Shown here one piece after another: positions 15,122 to 23,948 of a stretch of DNA of 64,000 nt. Each line of letters begins with the position of its first letter. The first letter of the stretch is position 1. The DNA is from Verrucomicrobiota bacterium (GTDB lineage Bacteria > Verrucomicrobiota > Verrucomicrobiia > JABWAM01), in assembly GCA_023269615.1 (NCBI GenBank), contig JAHFSY010000008.1, positions 1-64,000 of the forward strand. Direction: 5' to 3'. The notes under the pieces are model-generated. The model saw nothing but the letters and a program-made list of their open reading frames with translations, was not told the DNA's origin and ran no database searches. The translations under genes and the position numbers were made by a program.

Positions 15122-15309
15122 AGGAAAACGAGTGTTTGAGAGTGATTCCTAGGCCCGGATGCCTCCTTGGATCGTATTTTCGCTTGTGGTGCGGCCCATA
15201 AAATATGAATCGGAACAGGGCAGACCGGCCACGCAAAGCGAAGATATGATCTCCGTCGCTTTTTGCCATAACCGCGTTGGTCTGTGAATGTTCATGGGTG
15301 TAGTTGAAT
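15081..15309 (-). ncRNA. Candidate small RNA with weak 6S RNA resemblance
   Basis: A promoter-like pair and a strong terminator frame a leftward transcript of about 210-230 nt. Its centre pairs TTCGCTT with AAGCGAA and GTGG with CCAC around an open segment containing CCCTGTTCCGATTCATATTT, which by eye resembles the CCCTGAGCCGATATTTCATA stretch of E. coli 6S RNA. A 65-codon frame (TTG start 15317, stop 15120) also lies here. It has no ribosome site and its stop overlaps the terminator stem, so an RNA gene is preferred. The 6S assignment is tentative. Confidence 0.4.
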
Positions 15310-15315
15310 GGAATC

Positions 15316-15344
15316 AACCTATATCAAGTTAGTAAGAGCGTCAA
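15316..15344 (-). promoter_or_regulatory. Putative sigma-70-type promoter of the small RNA
   Basis: On the minus strand TTGACG (15344-15339) is followed after 17 bases by TAGGTT (15321-15316), preceded by an AT-rich stretch. This would start transcription near 15309. Confidence 0.45.
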
Positions 15345-15381
15345 CTGTTTTTTACAAAATTTTTAATCAGTTGGCTTTCTT

Positions 15382-15443
15382 GGTAGGGACGGACCGCCGG
15401 GCCGTCCGTTGCGCAGCGGCGCGCCCGGCGGTCGCGCCCTACC
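15382..15443. repeat. Palindromic repeat, family A, inverted orientation
   Basis: This 62-bp copy is the reverse of those at 10219-10280 and 42756-42817. It abuts the 3' end of the vWA gene. Confidence 0.85.
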
Positions 15444-15449
15444 ACGAGC

Positions 15450-17993
15450 TTACTCCCGCGCCAGCGTTCGCGCCTTCTTCACCAGCTCGATGAACTCCGC
15501 ACGGTAACCGTTCGGATCGTAACCTTCCGCGTCGGCCGCCAGTTCCAAAACCGTGTGCCAGCTTGCGCTGCCCTTGTTCGGTGAATCGCGCAGTCCCATT
15601 CCAAAACAGGCCACGGCTGCGGCGAATTTGAAATCATCGGTCGCCGACGCAATCGCGCTTCCCTTGTCGCTCACAGCAATCTCCATGAGCTTGCTCGTGT
15701 CGCCATCAGGCCTTTTGTAGCGCAGCTTCACGGTCATCATTTCCTCCTTGTTCGCAAACCAGCCGCTGTACCATGCGGGCGATGACTTTTTCGACTTCTG
15801 GTATTTCAAGTCGTCCACCTCGGGACGCTCCGCGACGACCCCGGCAGGGACGATCTCATAGAGCGCCGTCACCGTGTGGCCCGCGCCAATTTCTCCGGCG
15901 TCCTTGCGGTCATTGTTGAAATCCTGCTGCCGCAACATGCGCTTCTCGTAACCGACCAGGCGGTAGCCGCCCACCTGCGCAGGATTGAATTCCACCTGGA
16001 TCTTCACGTCCTTGGCAATCGTCATGAGCGTGCCGTTGAGCTGCTCGAGCAGGACCTTCCGCGCCTCGTCGAGCGTGTCGAGGTAGGCGTAATGGCCGTT
16101 GCCCTTGTCGGCGAGTTTTTCCATCGTAGAATCCTTAAGATTGCCCATGCCCACGCCGAGGACGCTGAGGAATACGCCGCTCTTCGCCTTGTTCTGGATC
16201 ATGCGGACAAGCTCGTCCTGGTTGGTGACTCCCACATTGAAGTCACCGTCCGTGGCGAGGATCACGCGGTTGACGCCGCCCTCGATGAAGTTCCGTGTGG
16301 CGGTCTCGTAGGCGAGCTGGATGCCTGCGCCGCCATTGGTGCCACCACCGGCCTCAAGGCTGTCGAGCGCGTTGAGAATTTTCTTCTGGTCACCCGCGGC
16401 GGTGGAGGGAAGGCGCAGGCCCGACGTACCGGCGTAGGTGACGATTGCCACGCGATCATCCTCATTGAGTTCCTTCACCATCATGCGGAGTCCCTTGCGG
16501 ATGAGCGGCAGTCGGTTCTCGGGCGCCATCGAGCCGGAGACGTCAATGAGGAAGACGATGTTGGTGGGCGGGCGTTTGCTCGGCGCGACTTCCTTGCCCT
16601 TGATGCCGATGCGCGCGAGGCGGTGGTCGCCGTTCCACGGGCATGCGCTCACCTCGACATGAACGGCGAAGGGATCGCCATTGCGCGGAGGCGAATAATC
16701 GTAAGGGAAATAATTGATCATCTCCTCGATGCGAACGGCATCACGGGGAGGCAGCGACCCTTCGTTGATGAAGCGGCGGATGTTGGCATAGGAGGCCGTG
16801 TCCACGTCGGCCGAGAAGGTGGAGAGCGGATTTTTCGCGGCGGAGAGGAACGGGTTCTCGCGAACGTGCTCGTAGGATTCGTCGCCGGGGCCGGAATTTG
16901 GCTCACTAATCGGCGGGTAACCTCCATTGTCGGATTTCCAGGTGCCGAGATCGTCCATTTGGCTAGGAGTCTTGATGACTCCATTGACGCCGTCGGCACC
17001 GCGGTCAAAAGTCTTTTTGAATGCGGCCTGTCCACCGGAATAGAAGACGCTCCCGCCATCCAAAGTATTGTGCGGGGAGGAGTTCCATCCAGATTTTTTT
17101 TCATCTGTGGATGAAGGTGAGGATTGCATGACCACGCCAGCGCTTACAGCCCGTTTCGCGGGTTTCGTTCGAACTCCCGATCCAGCAGTCACCCTGTCGT
17201 TGACATCACCGGGATCCCAGAAGGTGCCTCCACCGGTTGGGCTTGCCGGCTCTGGTTTGGGTGTTGCTGACGGAGCGTTGATGGAACTGGTGGAGCGTTC
17301 AGAGTAGTGAGAGTTTCTCCAGCCGTTTTCCCAACCTTCTTTCTTGTCCGTTGGACCACCCGCATAAGGTCCCCAGAATGTGCCGGATTCGGATGGGCTA
17401 TTGAGTGCGAGTTCGCGTTGTGTCTTTGCATTGATTTCCAATCGGCTCTGGATATCGCCAAGCACGAACTCATTCCCGAGCGAATCCTTGCCGCCGCTAT
17501 TGGCCAGCCTGCTTCCCGCTTTCAGGTATGGTGTGAGATCCTCAAAATCCGGGACCACGTCGCCCGTCTTATTGTTGTCCAAGGCGTACTGGTCCTTGGC
17601 CGCGTCGAGTTGACGGGCTTCATTGAGCACGACCGAGGACATGCGGCGTTGATATGATTTCTGGTAAGCCGGAACGACCAGCCCGACCATGACGCATGCG
17701 GCTGCGGCGAGCCCGGCAAGGGCGAAGACCCTTCTCCATGGGAACTGGATGACGTTGGAAGAAGTCTCTTCCAGTTTGTTCTCGATGACCTGTTTCTGTT
17801 CCGCTGAGAGCATGGGGCAGGCCTCGCCCCGCAGTTCGTGCGTGAGGAGCTGCGACATGCGGCGGATGTCCTCGACTTCGCGACGGGCTTCGTCGGACGT
17901 CTTGAGGAAGGCTTCGACTTCCGCGCGCTCCGCGGGATCGAGTTCGTCGAGCGCGTAGGCGGTGAGTTTGGGATCATCGGGTGTTATTTTCAT
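15450..17993 (-). CDS. von Willebrand factor A protein with anti-sigma-like N terminus
   Basis: About 847 residues. The N terminus (LTAYALDELDPAERAEVEAF) resembles the anti-sigma-type start common in vWA proteins encoded beside ECF sigma factors. A membrane helix follows (FALAGLAAAACVMVGLVV, near 90-107). Next comes a pseudopilin-like block (LDAAKDQYALDNNKTGDVVP; LTPYLKAGSRL), a low-complexity Gly/Ser/Pro linker, and a vWA domain with MIDAS residues DVSGS near 483 and a C-terminal YfbK-like region. The ATG at 17993 is chosen because GGAGG stands 5 bases upstream. It lies 19 bases after the sigma gene, as a probable sigma/anti-sigma pair. Confidence 0.85.
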   Translation of the reverse strand: MKITPDDPKLTAYALDELDPAERAEVEAFLKTSDEARREVEDIRRMSQLLTHELRGEACPMLSAEQKQVIENKLEETSSNVIQFPWRRVFALAGLAAAACVMVGLVVPAYQKSYQRRMSSVVLNEARQLDAAKDQYALDNNKTGDVVPDFEDLTPYLKAGSRLANSGGKDSLGNEFVLGDIQSRLEINAKTQRELALNSPSESGTFWGPYAGGPTDKKEGWENGWRNSHYSERSTSSINAPSATPKPEPASPTGGGTFWDPGDVNDRVTAGSGVRTKPAKRAVSAGVVMQSSPSSTDEKKSGWNSSPHNTLDGGSVFYSGGQAAFKKTFDRGADGVNGVIKTPSQMDDLGTWKSDNGGYPPISEPNSGPGDESYEHVRENPFLSAAKNPLSTFSADVDTASYANIRRFINEGSLPPRDAVRIEEMINYFPYDYSPPRNGDPFAVHVEVSACPWNGDHRLARIGIKGKEVAPSKRPPTNIVFLIDVSGSMAPENRLPLIRKGLRMMVKELNEDDRVAIVTYAGTSGLRLPSTAAGDQKKILNALDSLEAGGGTNGGAGIQLAYETATRNFIEGGVNRVILATDGDFNVGVTNQDELVRMIQNKAKSGVFLSVLGVGMGNLKDSTMEKLADKGNGHYAYLDTLDEARKVLLEQLNGTLMTIAKDVKIQVEFNPAQVGGYRLVGYEKRMLRQQDFNNDRKDAGEIGAGHTVTALYEIVPAGVVAERPEVDDLKYQKSKKSSPAWYSGWFANKEEMMTVKLRYKRPDGDTSKLMEIAVSDKGSAIASATDDFKFAAAVACFGMGLRDSPNKGSASWHTVLELAADAEGYDPNGYRAEFIELVKKARTLARE

Positions 17994-18012
17994 GGGGTCC
18001 TCCAAAATGGGT

Positions 18013-18585
18013 TCAGGGATTTTCGCGTATGAGGCCGAGCTCCGGCTGGAGCTGCTGGCGCAGGGTTTTGATGCCGGTGTGGATGAGAAAGCCGACGTTG
18101 CTGACGCTGAGGCTGGTGATGCGGCTGATTTCCTTGTAGCTGAGGCCGTTTTGAAATTTGAGGCGGATGACTTCCTGCTGGTTTTCGGGCAGCGTTTCGA
18201 TGGCGCGGACCACCTGGCTGTTGGTTTCCTCGCGCTCGCTTGCAGCGGAGGGCGATGGCTCGTCGCTCGCGCAGGTTTCCATTTGAAGGTCGGACATGGG
18301 TTTCATTCGGCTCTCCTTTCGTTGCACGTCCAGCGCGCGGTTGCGGCAGACGGTGAACAGCCACTCGGCCAGGCGGTCCCGCACCTTTGATTCATCCTCG
18401 GCACAAAGACGGATGAAGGTATCCTGCACGATATCGCGTGCGCGGTGGAGATCACCCGTGATGCGCTCCGCGTAACGGGTGAGCGGCCCCTCGAAGCGGT
18501 CGAGGGCGGATCGCACCCATTCCATGCGGGTTGCTGGTTCGTGGCTGCTCATGAGTTTGTGAAGAAGCCCAAGGCGCCCCTTCAT
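18013..18585 (-). CDS. ECF-type RNA polymerase sigma factor
   Basis: This 190-residue protein has region 2 (DIVQDTFIRLCAE, then AEWLFTVCRNRALDVQRK) and region 4 (LPENQQEVIRLKFQNGLSYK, then EISRITSLSVSNVGFLIHTG), the layout of small alternative sigma factors. The downstream vWA gene is the likely regulator. Start choice is uncertain: neither the ATG at 18585 nor that at 18552 has a clear ribosome site; the longer form is given. Target genes are not evident. Confidence 0.9.
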   Translation of the reverse strand: MKGRLGLLHKLMSSHEPATRMEWVRSALDRFEGPLTRYAERITGDLHRARDIVQDTFIRLCAEDESKVRDRLAEWLFTVCRNRALDVQRKESRMKPMSDLQMETCASDEPSPSAASEREETNSQVVRAIETLPENQQEVIRLKFQNGLSYKEISRITSLSVSNVGFLIHTGIKTLRQQLQPELGLIRENP

Positions 18586-18650
18586 AAGGAGTAACGCGCC
18601 AGGCGGGAGTTTATTAGAAAGAATCTGAAAATAACATCACGAACGAATCA

Positions 18651-18687
18651 TGGAATGGAAGGCGCGGACGGAGCCACGCCCTCCAAA
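18651..18687. repeat. Short GGAAGGCGCGG...CGCCCTCC repeat
   Basis: This is an imperfect palindrome related to the element at 12055-12103, lying in the divergent gap between the sigma gene and asnB. Confidence 0.5.
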
Positions 18688-18738
18688 TTGTCGAGGCGGC
18701 TTGCCCTGCGTTTTTAGGCGTGCCATAGTGTTATCATC

Positions 18739-20643
18739 ATGTGCGGCATCATCGGATATTTGGCCAAGGGGGAACGGACGCCGGAACGCGTGGTGTTTGA
18801 CCGTGCCGTGGACGCCCTCACGCATCGCGGGCCGGATCGCCGGGGGGCATGGGTCGAGGCAGGAGTGGGGCTTGGATTTCGGCGGCTCTCGATCATTGAC
18901 CTTGCCACGGGCGACCAGCCGATGAGCAATGAGGATGGCAACCTGCGCATCGTCTTTAATGGCGAGATTTACAACTTCGCCATGCTCCGCGATCATCTCA
19001 AGGCGAAGGGGCATCACTTCCAGACGAAGAGCGACACGGAGACGATCCTTCATTTGTACGAGGAGGAGGGCGAGCGGTGCGTGGACCAGTTGCGCGGAAT
19101 GTTCGCGTTTGCGATTTACGATCGCCGGAAAAAATCGCTCTTCCTCGCGCGTGATCGCTTCGGGAAGAAGCCGCTCGTGTACGCAGAAACGGCAACGGGC
19201 TTTTATTTTGCGTCGGAGATCGGCGCCCTGCTGCAACTGGCGGATGTGACGCGCGTCGCCGACCTGCCTGCGATCCACGCGTACCTTGCACTGCATTACA
19301 CGCCGGGCACGCGCACGGCGTGGCGCGATATCCGTCGGCTGCCCGCCGCTTCGCTCCTGAAGGTGGAGCAGGGCCGCGCGGGCGAGCCCGACTCATACTG
19401 GCGTCTCGACTGGGCGCAGAAACTTTACGAGGGAATTTCCGACGCGGAGGCCGTGGAGACATTCCGCCACCGCTTCGAGGAGAGCGTGGCGTTGCGGATG
19501 GTTTCCGACGTTCCGCTGGGCGCGTTTCTCAGCGGTGGAGTGGATTCGAGCGTCACGGTGGCTGCGATGGTGCAGTCGGGCGCCAAGGTGAAGACATTTT
19601 GCATCGGGTTTGAGGATCCGCGTTTCGACGAGTCGCTCCACGCGAAAGAAGTGGCGAGCCGTCTGGGCACCGACCATTACGACCTGCCGGTGGAAGCGGA
19701 TTCGCTGGCGTCGCTGGATCTCCTCGTTGACCGCCTGGGAGAACCATTTGCCGACCAGTCGCTGTTGCCAACCTATCGCCTTTCGCAATTTGCGCACGAG
19801 CGCGTGACGGTCGCGCTTTCGGGTGATGGAGGCGACGAGCTGTTCGGCGGGTACAAGCGTTACCAGCATCTCGCGCATGCGCAGCTCCTGGGAAGGCTCG
19901 GGTTGTCCGTGCCATGGTTGCTGGGCAGCCGCTTGTTGTTTGGCATTGAGAAGATGGTGAACCCGTCGCGCCGCAAGCTCGCATGGCCGCGTTCCGCACT
20001 GGACCGGATTTTGAGACTTCCTCCGAGGGAGCAATATCTGGGCCTCGTGGGGTGCTGGAGGGAAAACGATCTTGCGACGTTGTGGAAGCGCGGCGTGGAC
20101 CGCTCGCTGCCATCGAGGTGGATTGATTCCGCCATGGCGGATCATCCGGGCCTGAGCGGATTGAGCCGATGGCAGGCGCTGGACATGGAGACGTACCTGG
20201 TGGACGACATCATGCGCAAGGTGGACACGGCGAGCATGGCGACCTCGCTCGAATGCCGCTGCCCGTTGCTTGATCATCACGTGGCCGAGTTTGCCGCAGG
20301 GCTTCCCGACCGGTTGAAAATTGACAGCGCGGGACAGACCAAGGCGCTGTTGAGAAAAGCGTACCCCGACTTGTTGCCGCCGGAAATGTTTGACCGGAAG
20401 AAAAAGGGATTCAGCATGCCGATTGGGGACTGGATGCGCAACCAGTGGAAGGAGCCCGTTCGCGCGTCGGTGGAGGACGGCTGGGGAGGCGGCATGGGGG
20501 AATGTTTCGATCGCAATGCGGTGAGCCGTCTATGGCGGGAACACCAGGAAGGGCGGGAGGATCACGGCGAGCGCCTCTGGGCGTGGCACGTGTTAAGAAA
20601 ATGGAATGAGCAGTTCAAGCCGGAGTGGGAGGGGAGCTGCTAG
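18739..20643 (+). CDS. asnB: Asparagine synthetase (glutamine-hydrolysing)
   Basis: The 634-residue enzyme moves the amide of glutamine to aspartate with ATP. The N-terminal amidotransferase begins MCGIIGYL, with Cys2 as the catalytic nucleophile after Met removal, and includes HRGPDRRG and FNGEIYNF. The synthetase domain has the PP-loop FLSGGVDSSV near residue 264, GDGGDELFGGY, and the C-terminal KGFSMPIGDW. Length and order match class B enzymes of the exosortase- or polysaccharide-linked type as well as housekeeping AsnB. The last codons and stop fall at the edge of a dispersed repeat. Confidence 0.95.
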   Translation: MCGIIGYLAKGERTPERVVFDRAVDALTHRGPDRRGAWVEAGVGLGFRRLSIIDLATGDQPMSNEDGNLRIVFNGEIYNFAMLRDHLKAKGHHFQTKSDTETILHLYEEEGERCVDQLRGMFAFAIYDRRKKSLFLARDRFGKKPLVYAETATGFYFASEIGALLQLADVTRVADLPAIHAYLALHYTPGTRTAWRDIRRLPAASLLKVEQGRAGEPDSYWRLDWAQKLYEGISDAEAVETFRHRFEESVALRMVSDVPLGAFLSGGVDSSVTVAAMVQSGAKVKTFCIGFEDPRFDESLHAKEVASRLGTDHYDLPVEADSLASLDLLVDRLGEPFADQSLLPTYRLSQFAHERVTVALSGDGGDELFGGYKRYQHLAHAQLLGRLGLSVPWLLGSRLLFGIEKMVNPSRRKLAWPRSALDRILRLPPREQYLGLVGCWRENDLATLWKRGVDRSLPSRWIDSAMADHPGLSGLSRWQALDMETYLVDDIMRKVDTASMATSLECRCPLLDHHVAEFAAGLPDRLKIDSAGQTKALLRKAYPDLLPPEMFDRKKKGFSMPIGDWMRNQWKEPVRASVEDGWGGGMGECFDRNAVSRLWREHQEGREDHGERLWAWHVLRKWNEQFKPEWEGSC

Positions 20644-20789
20644 CTTCTGGCCTCTAGCTACTAGGATAGAGTTGTGACCCGCGAGAGATCATCTGATTGT
20701 ACGAAATCGAACGGCGAATGAGAAATAGCAATATTCTTTCTTCGAAGTAAATCATCCTTTCCAGCAGCTAGAAGCCAGTAGCCAGCAGC
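20634..20789. repeat. Two CAGCAGCTAGAAGCCAG-type copies in inverted order
   Basis: Copies at 20634-20664 (overlapping the asnB stop codon) and 20762-20789 face each other about 100 bases apart. No gene is seen between them. Confidence 0.65.
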
Positions 20790-20799
20790 TTCGTGCTCC

Positions 20800-21228
20800 T
20801 CACAGCTTCTGCCAGCCCACGACCTTGCCGTTTTCAAACTTCACCTCGAGGGCGTCTTCCACGCGGGAGAGGCGGATGGGGTCGTACCGCTGGGAGACAA
20901 TAATGCGGCCGGTGCCATCGCGTTCATGCACATCGTGCCAGGCTGGAACCTCCTCCGTCTCCGTGCGTGTGTAAACCCAGCGCTCCAGCTTTTTGCCCTT
21001 CTCGACGCCGTCCAGCACGCGCGACGGTTTTCCAAGTGCGACAAAAACTGCGTCGGAGTTCATCCCTTCACGCAACTCGCCCTTCAACGCGGCCTCCTTG
21101 AATTTTTTCGGAAGCGTATTGAACTCGGCTGATTTTTCCTCCGAACGCGTCTGGGGCGTGGAGCATCCGGTGAGACAAGCCATGAGAATGGCGCAAAGGC
21201 TGGGTAGAATGGGGTGGAAAGATTTCAT
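20800..21228 (-). CDS. Small lipoprotein, BamE/SmpA-like
   Basis: The 142-residue protein begins MKSFHPILPSLCAI and has a lipobox LTGC about 22 residues in, so it is likely anchored in the outer membrane. The motif LREGMNSDAVFVALGKPSRV matches the GM..DEV...LG.P pattern of SmpA/BamE-type folds, and the tail has strands suited to that fold. Whether it serves the Bam complex is unknown; it is not next to other envelope genes. The start at 21228 is chosen over an upstream frame to 21393, which is translated repeat. Confidence 0.75.
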   Translation of the reverse strand: MKSFHPILPSLCAILMACLTGCSTPQTRSEEKSAEFNTLPKKFKEAALKGELREGMNSDAVFVALGKPSRVLDGVEKGKKLERWVYTRTETEEVPAWHDVHERDGTGRIIVSQRYDPIRLSRVEDALEVKFENGKVVGWQKL

Positions 21229-21299
21229 GCGGAACAGCATGGCACAAAAGAAGGATTTTTTCCATTCCATTTTGGGGTGCGCCCTGAAATTGCAGGTCC

Positions 21300-21403
21300 G
21301 AGGTAGGGCGCGTTCGCCGAACGCGCCGAAGCGGTGGCCCGTGGAAGGTGACCATGTGATTCCATGAAAAACGACGGCGCGCTCGGCGAGCACGCCCTAC
21401 CTC
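21300..21403. repeat. Palindromic repeat, family B (GAGGTAGGGCG...CGCCCTACCTC)
   Basis: This 104-bp element has GTAGGGCGCGTTCGCCGAAC at one end and GCGCTCGGCGAGCACGCCCT at the other. Both ends are themselves hairpins. Copies lie at 26474-26575, 45688-45761 and 54392-54493. Confidence 0.85.
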
Positions 21404-21421
21404 AGAAAAATCGATGCATTT

Positions 21422-22189
21422 TTACAAATTCAGCACTCGCTGACGGTAATGTTCATCAGAACGGCTGGCAATGCGGTCCACATCCTCGCTGGTGAGATAT
21501 TGGGGGCCGCCGAGCGCGGCGGCGCCAAGCCAGATCGCGGCGGCTTTCTGTTCCATCAGCATGGCGGCCAGCACGGAGGGGGCGGTTTTTCCAATCGTCA
21601 CGAGCCCGTGATTTTGCAGGAGGATCACGCGGGGCTGCGTGCCGCGCTTGCGGATGAATTCCTCCACGCGTCCGCGCATCGCGATGGCGAGCGGCACTCC
21701 GGGATCCACGTAGGGAACATACACCGACACCGCACCGCAGCAGACAACCTCATCGGGGAACATGCGATGCTCCGCAAATTCCCGGGCGCGCGCCGAGCAA
21801 AGAATCTGGTTTACCTCGAGCGCATGGGTATGGCCGACAAATTCCACGCCCGGCAGCGTGAGCAGGTGCGCGTGGAAGAGCGCCTCGACAGACGGCTTCC
21901 TGGCCGAGGGATCCACGCGGCTGGCGAGCAGAGCCTCCTCGATGTCGGAATCGCGCAGGCTGGTTTTTTCAAAAAGCGCCATGAGCGTGGAGAAGCGGCA
22001 TTCGACCACGTCCTTTTCCTGGAGCGTGGCGAGGCAGGAGCCGCTGGCTTTTACAAGAAACGTTTCTGAATCAAGGCGCGTGGAGGTGTTGCCCTCGCCA
22101 AGGATGGCCATGTTGCGATCCTCGCGTCCGAGCTCGCGGGAAAGATGGACGAGGGCCTGGAGGCGTTCAGCGTGATGGGGAATGGGCAT
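21422..22189 (-). CDS. Class II aldolase/adducin family protein
   Basis: This 255-residue protein shows the class II aldolase pattern: LGEGNTSTR near the start, GHTHAL (zinc-binding His pair) in the middle and LQNHGLVTIG towards the end. Relatives are L-fuculose- or L-rhamnulose-phosphate aldolases, pentulose-phosphate epimerases and related zinc enzymes. The substrate is not clear from context. An open frame extends to 22999 but crosses a repeat and runs antisense to the next gene, so the ATG at 22189 is preferred. Confidence 0.82.
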   Translation of the reverse strand: MPIPHHAERLQALVHLSRELGREDRNMAILGEGNTSTRLDSETFLVKASGSCLATLQEKDVVECRFSTLMALFEKTSLRDSDIEEALLASRVDPSARKPSVEALFHAHLLTLPGVEFVGHTHALEVNQILCSARAREFAEHRMFPDEVVCCGAVSVYVPYVDPGVPLAIAMRGRVEEFIRKRGTQPRVILLQNHGLVTIGKTAPSVLAAMLMEQKAAAIWLGAAALGGPQYLTSEDVDRIASRSDEHYRQRVLNL

Positions 22190-22198
22190 GTGGGGAAA

Positions 22199-22229
22199 GG
22201 ATGAAGGATGAAGGATGAGGGATGAAGGA
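22199..22229. repeat. GGATGAAGGATGAGGG repeat
   Basis: This is a tract of near-tandem GGATGA units just upstream of the class II aldolase gene. The same sequence, inverted, occurs in frame inside the squalene/phytoene synthase gene at 31115-31146. Confidence 0.65.
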
Positions 22230-22297
22230 AAAAATGTGAAATTTGTACTGGCTCTTCCCGATTGCCAAAAACGCATGGGGTGGGCACATTTCGGGCG

Positions 22298-23902
22298 ATG
22301 CGCTTCAATCTGCTTGTCGCCCTGCTGGGAATTGCGTTCGCCTCGCTCTACACGGCGGAGGGATTTCTTTTCCGCGACTACAACCTCGATGAATTCCAGG
22401 TGGCGACCGGGTATTTGAAGGACCGCGAGCCAGCGCTCTATCCATCGGATTTCATCTGGGCGAAGCCGGAAATGACCCGCAACCTGCATGTGTGCGTGCG
22501 CAGGCTCATGCGCGCGACGGAGGCGGTCACCTTCGGAGCCTTGCACGAGCCCATTGATTTGTTCCTGGTGTGGCTTCCAGTTTGCATGTTGTTTTTTTAC
22601 GCGGGGATTTATCTTCTTTGCCTGCGATTCACGGGCGACCGGGTGGCAAGCCTGCTCGTGGCGTGCGCGTTCATGCTGGTGCGGCGCACGGTGTGGGACT
22701 GGTGGGGGCTCGGGCCGACGTACACGATGAGCGCGCGGGGGCTGGCGATGGCGCTGATGCCCCTGATGTTGTGGGCGTATTTCCGCTGTCGCCACAACAT
22801 GGGATGGCTCGCGCTTTGCTTTCTTGCATGGGGGCTGGTCAGCAACCTTCACCCGCTCGGCGGCTGGGGTTTGCTGGAAGTGCTGGGCATTGCCATCCTG
22901 GTCTCGGAGCGTTTCAGCCCGCGTGCGGTCGCGCAGGTGGCGGTGATGGGGATTGCAACGATGATCGGCAGCATTCCGTTCATCATGGTGTGGACCCATG
23001 TCGTGGTGATTCCGCCCGAACTGCAGGCCGACCCGGCGGTGGTAAAGTCGTTCTGGGACGGGTTCATGGGACTGGATCCCCCCCCGTCCAGGTATTTTTT
23101 CCAGTTCCTCTCGGATCTGATCATTCCATTTGTGCTAAGCGCAGCGGGCTATGCCTGGTGGTGGCGGCATGGACGCAGTGGGGATAAACATGAAGCGCGT
23201 CTTCTGGCGTTGATTCCAGCGGTGGTGTTGACGACGACGGTGCTGGTGATGGTGGGCGGAAACCTTCTGCGTCGCGCGGGGTTTTCGTTGCCCGTGATGG
23301 TGCCCGAGCATTGCCGCAACATCAAGATGGTGTACCTCACACTTCCCGTCTGGATGGCGTTCGCCCTAGCGGGATGGCGTCAACTTTTCAAAGTCGCGCC
23401 GTCGTGGTGGAGGATGGGCCCACCGGTTCTCGTGATTTTCCTTTCGATGACACTCAATTTTCCCGGCCACAAACTGGCGCGTCATCTTCTGGTAAAGGCT
23501 GGATGGCTTCCCGCGGCGGCGATCGAAGAGCACCAGAAGTCGTTGCTCAACGACGCGGCGGACTGGGATGTGGCGGAGTGGGCGCGGAAGAACACACCGG
23601 CAAATGCGCTCTTTTATTTTGATTCCTACGAGTTCCGTTATTACTCGAGGCGATCGCTTGTGTTTGGATGGTTCGACCGCCCCTGCGTGGGATTCCGTCC
23701 CACGCACGAACTGGAGGAATGGATTCGCAGGCGCGACCGGGTGACGCCACTAAAAAAAGCGAGGGACGGCGCCGGGATGCTGGAAGCCGCGGGAGAGTAT
23801 CGGGCCGACTACCTGGTGGTGGAGAACAGCTGGAAGCAACCTCCAGCAAAACCAGCCTGGTCGAATTCAAAATATTCGGTTTACGAAATCAAAAGGCAGT
23901 GA
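22298..23902 (+). CDS. Polytopic membrane protein, possible glycosyltransferase
   Basis: About 534 residues with a DYNLDEFQVATG loop after the first helix, then some ten membrane helices and a soluble tail of about 120 residues (from WDVAEWARKNTPANALFYFD). The layout resembles GT-C glycosyltransferases, with acidic residues in the first outer loop, like the protein at 3056-4807, but similarity is low. The tail beginning with ANALFY and ending YLVVEN is typical of bacterial GT-C-like proteins. The start at 22298 has no strong ribosome site. Confidence 0.6.
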   Translation: MRFNLLVALLGIAFASLYTAEGFLFRDYNLDEFQVATGYLKDREPALYPSDFIWAKPEMTRNLHVCVRRLMRATEAVTFGALHEPIDLFLVWLPVCMLFFYAGIYLLCLRFTGDRVASLLVACAFMLVRRTVWDWWGLGPTYTMSARGLAMALMPLMLWAYFRCRHNMGWLALCFLAWGLVSNLHPLGGWGLLEVLGIAILVSERFSPRAVAQVAVMGIATMIGSIPFIMVWTHVVVIPPELQADPAVVKSFWDGFMGLDPPPSRYFFQFLSDLIIPFVLSAAGYAWWWRHGRSGDKHEARLLALIPAVVLTTTVLVMVGGNLLRRAGFSLPVMVPEHCRNIKMVYLTLPVWMAFALAGWRQLFKVAPSWWRMGPPVLVIFLSMTLNFPGHKLARHLLVKAGWLPAAAIEEHQKSLLNDAADWDVAEWARKNTPANALFYFDSYEFRYYSRRSLVFGWFDRPCVGFRPTHELEEWIRRRDRVTPLKKARDGAGMLEAAGEYRADYLVVENSWKQPPAKPAWSNSKYSVYEIKRQ

Positions 23903-23911
23903 ATGGTTAAC

Positions 23912-23948
23912 TTGACAAACACACCAACCTCATGCATGGTACATGCAT
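23912..23948 (+). promoter_or_regulatory. Promoter and operator of the toxin-antitoxin genes
   Basis: TTGACA at 23912-23917 is a consensus -35 box. The expected -10 region overlaps a perfect palindrome, ATGCATG-GTA-CATGCAT (23932-23948), that runs into the antitoxin start codon. This fits the self-repression known for VapBC complexes. Confidence 0.65.

Noticed and set aside
15120..15317. 65-codon minus-strand frame with TTG start
   Set aside because: No ribosome site, stop lies in the terminator stem, and promoter-terminator framing favours a small RNA.
15876..17114. 412-codon plus-strand frame antisense to the vWA gene
   Set aside because: It mirrors a gene with clear vWA and sigma-linked context; its translation has no recognisable motif and reflects GC-rich codon bias.
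22199..22229. CRISPR-like tandem repeat
   Set aside because: Units of about 7 bases without spacers and no cas genes; it is a dispersed repeat.
21422..22999. 525-codon version of the class II aldolase
   Set aside because: The extra N terminus crosses a repeat and is antisense to the next gene; the family start is at 22189.
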